The notes under the pieces: generated by a model
Told to the model about the DNA's origin: nothing
Database searches by the model: none
What the model saw: the letters and a program-made list of their open reading frames with translations, nothing else
Made by a program: the position numbers and the translations under genes
Source of the DNA: Candidatus Elarobacter sp.
GTDB taxonomy: Bacteria; Vulcanimicrobiota; Vulcanimicrobiia; Vulcanimicrobiales; Vulcanimicrobiaceae
Direction: 5' to 3'
Assembly (NCBI GenBank): GCA_030150085.1
Contig: JASLGJ010000158.1
Coordinates: 1-6,080 of the forward strand
Length of the DNA: 6,080 bases
Part shown: positions 1 through 6,080 of the stretch, in pieces
How the letters are laid out: every line of letters starts with the position of its first letter
Numbering within the stretch: position 1 is the first letter of the stretch

Positions 1-2430
1 TCGGGGAAATCCTCGCTCGCCTTCGGCACCCTCTATGCCGAGGCGCAGCGCCGCTATCTCGAGTCCGTGTCGCCCTACGCCCGGCGGCTGTTCCACCAGA
101 TGGCGGTGCCCGAGGTCGACGAGATCGACGGCCTGCCGCCCGCCGTCGCGCTCCAGCAGCAGCGCGGCTCGCCGACCACCCGCTCGTCGGTCGGCAGCGT
201 CACGACGCTCGCCAACCTGCTGCGGATGCTCTACTCGCGCGCCGGCGACTACCCGCCCAAGCAGCCGCACCTCGACGCCGAGGCGTTCTCGCCCAACACG
301 CCGGCCGGGGCGTGCCCGCGCTGCCACGGCCTGGGCCGGGTCTACGAGGTGACGGAACGCTCGCTGGTGCCCGATCCCTCGCTGACCATCCGCGAGCGCG
401 CGATCGCGGCCTGGCCGACGGCCTGGCACGGCCAGAACCTGCGCGACATCGCGGTCACGCTGGGCTACGACGTCGACCGCCCCTGGCGCGAGCTGCCCAA
501 GAAGGACCGCGACTGGCTGCTGTTCACCGACGAGCAGCCCACCGTGCCGGTCTACGCGGGATACACCCCGGCCGAGACGCGCCGCGCGCTCAAGCGCAAG
601 GAAGAGCCCAGCTACATGGGCACCTTCAGCAGCGCCAAGCGGCACGTGCTCTCGACCTTCGCCACCACCCAGAGCGCGCTGATGAAGAAGCGCGCCGCGC
701 AGTTCATGCTCAGCAGCGCGTGCCCGCTCTGCGACGGCAAGCGCCTGCGGCGCGAGTCGCTGGCGGTGACCTTCGCGGGGCGCGACATCGCGGACATGGC
801 GCGCCTGCCGCTGCTCCGCCTGGCCGAGCTCTTCGCGCCCTACGCCGCCGCGGACGAGCCGCGCCTGGCGGCGCTGCGCGCGGCGCATCCCGAGAAGGCG
901 CTGGTCGTGCAGCGCATCGCGCGGGACCTCGGCGCGCGGCTGGCGGTGCTGCTCGATCTCGGCTTGGGCTACCTCGCGCTGGAGCGCAGCACGCCGACGC
1001 TCTCGCCGGGCGAGCTGCAGCGGCTGCGCCTGGCCACCCAGGTGCGCTCGAACCTGTTCGGCGTGGTGTACGTGCTCGACGAGCCGTCGGCCGGGCTGCA
1101 CCCCGCCGACACCGAGGCGCTCCTGCGCGCGCTGGCCCAGCTCAAGGCGGCGGGCAACTCGCTGTTCGTGGTCGAGCACGACCTCGACGTGGTGCGCCAG
1201 GCCGACTGGATCGTCGACGTCGGTCCGGCGGCCGGCGAGCAGGGCGGCCACGTCCTCTACAGCGGTCCGCCCGCCGGGCTCGCGCGGGTCGAGCCGTCCG
1301 TCACGCGCCGGTATTTGTTCGACGTCCGCAACGGTTCCGGCCATAGCGGCCATGATGCGACATCGCGCCGCACGCCGCGCGAGCCCGCGGCGTGGCTGAA
1401 GCTCGAAGGCGTCACGCGCAACAACCTGCGCGAGCTCGGCGTGGCGTTTCCGCTCGGCACGTTCACGACCGTGACCGGCGTCTCGGGCTCGGGCAAGTCG
1501 AGCCTGGTGAGCCAAGCGCTGGTCGAGCTCGTCGCGGAGCGGCTCGGCCACCCGCTCCCCGCGAACGAAGAAGAGGGCGAGGAGCTCGAGCGCGCGCCCG
1601 CGGCGCCGACCGGCGGGCGCATCGCGAGCGGGATGGAACGGATCAAGCGCCTCGTGCAGGTCGACCAGAAGCCGATCGGGCGCACCCCGCGCTCCAACCT
1701 CGCGACCTACACCGGGCTGTTCGACGCGGTGCGCAAGCTGTTCGCCGCGACCAAGCAGGCCCGCGCGCGGCGCTACGACGCGGGCCGGTTCTCGTTCAAC
1801 GTCGCCAAGGGCCGCTGCCCGGCCTGCGAGGGCGAGGGCTTCGTGATGGTCGAGCTGCTGTTTCTGGCCAGCGTGTACGCGCCGTGCCCGACCTGTCACG
1901 GCGCGCGCTACAACGCCCAGACGCTGCAGATCGCGTACCGCGGCAAGAACGTCGCCGAGGTGCTCGCGCTGACCGTCGACGCGGCCTGGGAGTTCTTCGC
2001 CGGCGAGCCCGCGGTGCGCCGGCCGCTGGCCGTGCTGCGCGAGGTCGGCTTGGGCTACCTGCGCCTGGGCCAGCCCGCGACCGAGCTCTCGGGCGGCGAG
2101 GCCCAGCGCATCAAGCTCGCCACGGAGCTGCAGCGCACGCAGCGCGGCGACACGCTCTACGTGCTCGACGAGCCGACCACCGGGCTGCACCCGGCCGACG
2201 TCGAGCGGCTCGTGGCGCAGCTCGACGGGCTGGTCGAGGCGGGCAACACGGTGATCGTGGTCGAGCACGACATGCGGGTGGTGGCGGGCAGTGACTGGGT
2301 GATCGACATCGGTCCCGGCGCGGGCGACCAGGGCGGGCAGGTGGTCGCGGCCGGCCCGCCCGCCGAGGTCGCCACGACGCGGGCGAGCCGGACCGCTCCG
2401 TACCTAGCGCGGTTCTTGGGCCCGCTCTAG
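1..2430 (+). CDS. uvrA: UvrA-like excinuclease ATPase, UvrA2-type (5' partial)
   Basis: This is a cytoplasmic DNA-damage-binding ATPase of the UvrA family with two ABC modules. The start lies outside the window: the frame is open from base 1, which already encodes SGKSS of Walker A I, so about 30 or more N-terminal residues are missing. In visible-residue numbering it has a zinc module at C105/C108 with C241/C244, signature I LSPGE (334-338), Walker B I VVYVLDE (355-361), switch His 393, Walker [11 protein letters not shown] (493-500), a zinc module at C606/C609 with C629/C632, signature II LSGGE (696-700), Walker B II with D723/E724, and switch His 756. Between SRAG (79-82) and FSPNT (96-100) only 13 residues remain where canonical UvrA carries its UvrB-binding domain, as in known UvrA2 proteins. 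Signature I has Pro in place of the first Gly. It is probably a paralogue in damage tolerance or resistance to DNA-binding compounds (inference), not the main UvrABC subunit. The family call is firm; the role is uncertain. Confidence 0.95.
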   Translation, partial: SGKSSLAFGTLYAEAQRRYLESVSPYARRLFHQMAVPEVDEIDGLPPAVALQQQRGSPTTRSSVGSVTTLANLLRMLYSRAGDYPPKQPHLDAEAFSPNTPAGACPRCHGLGRVYEVTERSLVPDPSLTIRERAIAAWPTAWHGQNLRDIAVTLGYDVDRPWRELPKKDRDWLLFTDEQPTVPVYAGYTPAETRRALKRKEEPSYMGTFSSAKRHVLSTFATTQSALMKKRAAQFMLSSACPLCDGKRLRRESLAVTFAGRDIADMARLPLLRLAELFAPYAAADEPRLAALRAAHPEKALVVQRIARDLGARLAVLLDLGLGYLALERSTPTLSPGELQRLRLATQVRSNLFGVVYVLDEPSAGLHPADTEALLRALAQLKAAGNSLFVVEHDLDVVRQADWIVDVGPAAGEQGGHVLYSGPPAGLARVEPSVTRRYLFDVRNGSGHSGHDATSRRTPREPAAWLKLEGVTRNNLRELGVAFPLGTFTTVTGVSGSGKSSLVSQALVELVAERLGHPLPANEEEGEELERAPAAPTGGRIASGMERIKRLVQVDQKPIGRTPRSNLATYTGLFDAVRKLFAATKQARARRYDAGRFSFNVAKGRCPACEGEGFVMVELLFLASVYAPCPTCHGARYNAQTLQIAYRGKNVAEVLALTVDAAWEFFAGEPAVRRPLAVLREVGLGYLRLGQPATELSGGEAQRIKLATELQRTQRGDTLYVLDEPTTGLHPADVERLVAQLDGLVEAGNTVIVVEHDMRVVAGSDWVIDIGPGAGDQGGQVVAAGPPAEVATTRASRTAPYLARFLGPL

Positions 2431-2473
2431 CGTCACAGCAAAAAGCCAGGGAACCGGCACCCGCTCGGCGAGT

Positions 2474-3227
<754 letters not shown>

Positions 3228-3229
<2 letters not shown>

Positions 3230-3233
3230 GGAG
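3228..3233 (+). promoter_or_regulatory. Ribosome binding site of the solute-binding protein gene
   Basis: AAGGAG, a strong Shine-Dalgarno sequence, lies 8 nt before the ATG at 3242 and overlaps the TAA stop of the ATPase gene. It fixes the start of the binding-protein gene. It is the only strong ribosome site seen among the importer genes, which fits the higher amount of binding protein that such systems usually need (inference). Confidence 0.8.
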
Positions 3234-3241
3234 TTCCCACC

Positions 3242-4111
3242 ATGATTCTGGCTCGACGCGCCATCCTGGCGGCACTGGCGGCGACGCTGGTGCTCGGTAC
3301 GTCCCTGCCCTCGCGCGCGGCGGACGACAACTCGCTCGACGCGATCAAGAAGCGCGGCACGATCAAGATCGGCGTGAAGTACGACGCCCCGCCCTTCGGC
3401 GCGCTCAACCCGCAGACCAACGCGGTCAGCGGGTTCGACGTCGACATCGCGCGCGCCATCGCCAAGAAGATCCTCGGCTCGCCCGACAAGGTCCAGCTCG
3501 TCCAGGTGAAGTCCGACAACCGCATTCCGCTGGTGCAGAACGGCGACATCGACCTGTTCGTCGCGACCGCCACGATCACGCCGGCCCGCATGAAGACGAT
3601 CGACTTCTCGAACGTCTACTACCGCGCCGGGCAGTCGCTGCTGGTCAAGAAGAACTCGCCCATCAAGAGCTACAAGGACCTCGACGGCAAGGGCGTCTGC
3701 TCGGTCACCGGCACCACCCCCGAGCAGACCATCCGCCGGCTCGTCCCCAAGGCCAACGTCGTGACCTTCGAGACCTATCCGGAGTGCGTGACCGCGCTGC
3801 GCGGCGGGCGGGTCGACGCGGTGACCACCGACAACGTGATCCTGGGCGGCTTCGAGGCCCAGGACCCCAACAACCTCGACCTGGTCGGCGGCCTGTTCAC
3901 CTTCGAGCCCTACGGGATCGGCATCCGCAAGGGCAACACCAGCCTGGTCAACGCGGTCAACGAGACGCTGGCCGAGCTCAAGAAGAACGGCGAGTACGCC
4001 AAGCTGCACCAGCAGTGGCTGCACAAGAGCGTGCCGGGCGACTTCGACAAGTGGTACAACATGCCGGCGGCGACCGCGGCCGAGCAGTTCGCCAACCAGA
4101 AGCCCGGCTAG
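3242..4111 (+). CDS. Amino acid ABC transporter substrate-binding protein, periplasmic
   Basis: This is the extracytoplasmic receptor of the importer, family 3 solute-binding fold (SBP_bac_3; GlnH/GluB/PEB1 relatives), 289 residues. The N-terminus is a Sec signal peptide: Arg5-Arg6, a hydrophobic core to about Leu22, then SRA-A with likely cleavage near residues 26/27. There is no lipobox Cys, so the mature protein should be soluble in the periplasm. Family marks are GTIKIGVKYDAPPFG (39-53), GFDVDIARAIAKK (64-76), TITPARMKTIDFS (111-123) and VDAVTTDN (191-198). By alignment to GlnH from memory, Arg116 should bind the ligand carboxylate and Asp197 the amino group. The NRIPLVQNGDID stretch (93-104) resembles glutamate/aspartate receptors, so an acidic or amide amino acid is the best guess. 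Cys153 and Cys182 are the only cysteines and could form a disulfide. The start follows a strong AAGGAG; the stop is 3 nt before the next gene. Confidence 0.95.
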   Translation: MILARRAILAALAATLVLGTSLPSRAADDNSLDAIKKRGTIKIGVKYDAPPFGALNPQTNAVSGFDVDIARAIAKKILGSPDKVQLVQVKSDNRIPLVQNGDIDLFVATATITPARMKTIDFSNVYYRAGQSLLVKKNSPIKSYKDLDGKGVCSVTGTTPEQTIRRLVPKANVVTFETYPECVTALRGGRVDAVTTDNVILGGFEAQDPNNLDLVGGLFTFEPYGIGIRKGNTSLVNAVNETLAELKKNGEYAKLHQQWLHKSVPGDFDKWYNMPAATAAEQFANQKPG

Positions 4112-4114
4112 CCG

Positions 4115-4759
4115 ATGGACTGGACGGTCCTGGGCGAGAACGCGGGGCTTCTCGCCCAAGGGCTGCTGGTGACGCTGGAGGTCTCGGCGCTGGCGCTGGT
4201 GCTCGCGCTGGCGCTGGGCGTGATCGTGGCGACGCTGCGCGTGGCACCCGCCGCGGCGCTGCGCCGCGCCGGCACGGCCTACGTCGAGTTCCTGCGCAAC
4301 ATCCCGCTGCTGGTCCAGCTGTTCTTCCTGTTCTTCGGCCTGCCCAGCATCGGCATCCGCATCGACGCCTTCGCCTGCGGCGTGCTGGCGCTGGGGATCT
4401 ACACCTCGGCCTTCGTGGCCGAGGCGATCCGCAGCGGGATCGCGGGCGTGCCCAAGGGCCAGCTCGAGGCCGGGCTGGCCAGCGGCATGGGCTACGCGCT
4501 GGCCATGCGCACGATCGTGCTCCCGCAGGCGATCGCAAAGACCATCCCGCCGCTGGGCAACACCGCGCTCAACCTGATCAAGAACTCCTCGCTGGTCAGC
4601 ACGGTGTCGGTGCTCGACGTGCTCGGCACCGCGCAGCTGCTGGGGGCGCGCACGTTCCAGTACGTGCCGATGTTCGTCGGGGCGGCGATCTGCTACCTGA
4701 TCCTGACCCTGCCGACGGCCTGGGCGGTCAACCTGCTCGAGAAACGGTACGCGCGCTGA
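4115..4759 (+). CDS. Amino acid ABC transporter permease (first of two)
   Basis: This is an inner-membrane subunit of the importer, His/Glu/Gln/Arg/opine permease family, 214 residues (usual length). It pairs with the next gene product to form the channel. About five hydrophobic segments can be seen: roughly residues 14-41, 63-77, 86-108, 142-167 and 185-206. The cytoplasmic EAA loop that docks on the ATPase is present as EAGLASGMGYALAMRTIVLP (118-137), with the conserved Glu118, Gly124 and Leu-Pro 136-137. The segment YVEFLRNIPLLVQLFFLFF (57-74 region) is a hallmark of this family (usual form R-N/G-T/I-P). The ATG is 3 nt after the binding-protein stop and has only a weak purine stretch upstream (AGAAG, 4098-4102), so translational coupling is likely. 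The TGA stop overlaps the next ATG. It corresponds to GluC/GlnM by position; the symbol is not assigned because the substrate is not proven. Confidence 0.94.
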   Translation: MDWTVLGENAGLLAQGLLVTLEVSALALVLALALGVIVATLRVAPAAALRRAGTAYVEFLRNIPLLVQLFFLFFGLPSIGIRIDAFACGVLALGIYTSAFVAEAIRSGIAGVPKGQLEAGLASGMGYALAMRTIVLPQAIAKTIPPLGNTALNLIKNSSLVSTVSVLDVLGTAQLLGARTFQYVPMFVGAAICYLILTLPTAWAVNLLEKRYAR

Positions 4760-5412
4760 TGGACCTGGGCTGGCTGTTCAACCGCGGCACGCTGACCTTC
4801 ATCGCGGGCGGACTGGGCGTGACGCTGGAAGTGGCGGCGCTCTCGATCGCGATCTCGTTCGTGGCCGGGGTGGTGCTCGCGCTCGCGCGCCTCTCGCGCT
4901 GGCCCGTGCTGCGCGTGCTCGCGACGATCTACATCGAGGGGATGCGCGCGCTGCCGGTCCTGCTGGTGATCTTTTTCTCGTACTTCGCGCTGCCGCGCCT
5001 GATCGGGATCAAGCTCGACCCGTTCGCGGCGGGCGTGATCGCCATGTCGGCCTTCACCGCCGCGCTCGTCGCCGAGATCGTGCGGGCCGGCATCCTGGCC
5101 GTGCCCAGAGGGCTGATCGAGGCGGCCCAGTCCCAGGGCCTCTCGGGCGGCCAGATCCTGCGCATCATCACCCTGCCGATCGCGCTGCGCCAGATGATGC
5201 CGGCGCTGGTCGCGCAGTTCGTGACGCTGCTCAAGGACACGTCGCTGACCGCGGTGATCGGCATCCTGGAGCTCACCCGGCGCGGCCAGATCGTGTTCGG
5301 CCAACCCCCCTTCCAGCCGATCCCGGTGTTCGCGCTGATCGCGCTGATCTATTTCTGCGCCAACTTCTCGCTGGCCCAAGTCGGCCGCCGCCTGGAGACC
5401 CGCACGCTCTGA
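4759..5412 (+). CDS. Amino acid ABC transporter permease (second of two)
   Basis: This is the second inner-membrane subunit of the importer, same family as the preceding gene but clearly diverged, so the channel should be a heterodimer. The product is 217 residues. Hydrophobic segments lie at about 12-43, 63-79, 88-111, 146-170 and 186-206. The EAA loop is well conserved: EAAQSQGLSGGQILRIITLP (121-140), with Glu121, Gly127 and Leu-Pro 139-140. YIEGMRALPVLLVIFF (58-73) matches the family's Y-x-E-x-x-R-x-x-P-x-L pattern. The start at 4759 shares its A with the upstream TGA (TGATG, 4757-4761), the classic coupling arrangement. This reading frame stays open far upstream to about 2527, but that extension is Arg/Ala-rich out-of-frame translation of the other importer genes and is not real. 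It is the last gene of the unit; 45 nt follow before the convergent glycosidase stop. Confidence 0.94.
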   Translation: MDLGWLFNRGTLTFIAGGLGVTLEVAALSIAISFVAGVVLALARLSRWPVLRVLATIYIEGMRALPVLLVIFFSYFALPRLIGIKLDPFAAGVIAMSAFTAALVAEIVRAGILAVPRGLIEAAQSQGLSGGQILRIITLPIALRQMMPALVAQFVTLLKDTSLTAVIGILELTRRGQIVFGQPPFQPIPVFALIALIYFCANFSLAQVGRRLETRTL

Positions 5413-5427
5413 GCCTCGCCGCGGCGT

Positions 5428-5457
5428 GGCGCCGTCGGCGTGCGCCGGCCCGGCGCC
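5428..5457. terminator. GC-rich dyad between convergent genes, possible bidirectional terminator
   Basis: GGCGCC at 5428-5433 and again at 5452-5457 can pair as the outer stem. CGGC (5436-5439) and GCCG (5444-5447) can form an inner stem with a GTGC loop. The dyad sits in the 45-nt gap between the two convergent stops. There is no T-run on either strand, so it is not a canonical intrinsic terminator, and random GC-rich sequence forms such stems easily. The position is suggestive; the structure is weak evidence. Confidence 0.3.
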
Positions 5458-6080
5458 CTAGCGCACCGCGGCGCGGCGCTCGGCCACGAAGCCGAGGAAC
5501 GCCTCGTAGAGCGTGCGCGCGCTCGTCGGCAGCGTGCGGTAGTAGTACGTGCTCGAGATCAGCGGCATGTCGCGCGCCGGGACGACCTCGCGCCGCTGCG
5601 CGGCGAACGCGGCCAGCGCGGCGGCGACGGGCTTCTCGCTGCCGTCCGCGCGCACCAGCCCGCGCCGCAGCTCGTGCGGCGCCTCGTCGAACGGCGGCCG
5701 CGCGGCGAGCTCGGCGGGATAGTCGCTCCAGCACCACCAGTACGCGCCCGAGCGGCCGTCGGCGTGCAGCCGTTCCAGCACCGCGGTGCAGTAGGCTGCG
5801 TTCTCGCGCTCGCTCAGGCACGGGTAGGTCGCGAACACCGGGTCGTCGGGCGCGATGACCAGCTCGGGCGCTTCGCCCCGCGCCGGGAAGCGTTCGAGCG
5901 CCGAGAACGTGTCGGGCGGGCAGTCCGGGTTGCCGAAGCCCGTGAAGAGCACCGGCTTGGACGAGAACGCCGCCGCGAGCGCGGCCAGGAACGGCACGAC
6001 CTCGGGGTCGAGCCGGTCGCGGGCGACGTAGGCGAACACGCTCGAGCCCTGCATCGAGGCGAAGGCCAGCGGCGCGCACA
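5458..6080 (-). CDS. Glycoside hydrolase, clan GH-A/cellulase-like, C-terminal part (5' partial)
   Basis: This is the C-terminal portion of a TIM-barrel glycosidase, read on the minus strand from the right edge to a TAG stop (5460-5458). The frame is open through the edge (CAPLAFASM...), so the Met at 6054 is probably internal; residue numbers here count from it. Recognisable parts are the beta-7 region SKPVLFTGFGNPD (32-44), a helix AYCTAVLERLHADGRSGAY (87-105), the beta-8 aromatic strand AYWWCWSDY (104-112) and a closing stretch ELRRGLVRADGSEKPVAAAL (128-147), common in GH5-like enzymes. A tail of about 50 residues ends the protein. The usual nucleophile Glu in the beta-7 'E-F-G' motif appears as Gly39. 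The acid/base residue and any signal peptide are outside the window. The substrate cannot be told; the exact GH family is uncertain. It is convergent with the importer and functionally unlinked as far as can be seen. Confidence 0.8.
   Translation of the reverse strand, partial: CAPLAFASMQGSSVFAYVARDRLDPEVVPFLAALAAAFSSKPVLFTGFGNPDCPPDTFSALERFPARGEAPELVIAPDDPVFATYPCLSERENAAYCTAVLERLHADGRSGAYWWCWSDYPAELAARPPFDEAPHELRRGLVRADGSEKPVAAALAAFAAQRREVVPARDMPLISSTYYYRTLPTSARTLYEAFLGFVAERRAAVR

Noticed and set aside
312..1346. Plus-strand open frame of 344 codons inside the uvrA-like gene
   Set aside because: It is an Arg/Ala/Gly-rich shifted reading of the uvrA-like gene, whose own frame carries all the expected motifs.
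1..1600. Possible frameshift or truncation of the uvrA-like gene, given the short gap at the UvrB-binding position
   Set aside because: The frame is continuous, motifs on both sides are intact, and loss of this domain is an established feature of UvrA2-type proteins, so it is an evolved architecture rather than damage.
6052..6054. Met codon at 6054 as the start of a small 198-residue protein
   Set aside because: The frame is open to the window edge, the residues before this Met look like a continuing barrel segment, and a glycosidase of this type needs several hundred residues, so the Met is most likely internal.
5273..6079. Minus-strand open frame of 268 codons overlapping the glycosidase and the second permease
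   Set aside because: It runs into the permease gene, is Arg/Ala-rich and shows no domain; the neighbouring frame has the conserved glycosidase segments.

Overview
The window is very GC-rich (roughly 70% by eye, with strong G/C at third codon positions) and almost fully coding. It points to a high-GC bacterium. The solute-binding protein has a plain signal peptide without a lipobox cysteine, which fits a soluble periplasmic protein and so a two-membrane (diderm) cell. I cannot name a phylum from the sequence alone.

Layout from left to right. (1) Positions 1-2430 (+) hold the 3'-most 809 codons of a UvrA-family protein cut by the left edge inside its first Walker A motif. It has two ABC-ATPase halves and both zinc modules, but it lacks the UvrB-binding domain and has an altered LSPGE signature in the first half. 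It is therefore a UvrA2-like paralogue rather than the housekeeping UvrA. (2) Positions 2474-5412 (+) hold a complete four-gene polar amino acid ABC importer in the order ATPase, solute-binding protein, permease, permease. This is the order known for gluABCD and glnQHMP operons. The genes are separated by 12 nt, 3 nt and a 1-nt overlap, so they almost certainly form one transcription unit. (3) Positions 5458-6080 (-) hold the C-terminal part of a clan GH-A type glycoside hydrolase (cellulase-family TIM barrel), converging on the importer and cut by the right edge. A short GC-rich dyad lies between the two convergent stops.

The importer genes work together: the secreted binding protein captures an amino acid (probably acidic or amide type), the two permeases form a heterodimeric channel, and the ATPase dimer drives uptake. 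The UvrA-like protein and the glycosidase have no evident link to this transport function. I found no RNA gene, mobile element, CRISPR array or clearly new system. The best leads are the apparent replacement of the catalytic nucleophile Glu by Gly in the glycosidase and the asymmetric, UvrB-independent architecture of the UvrA-like protein.
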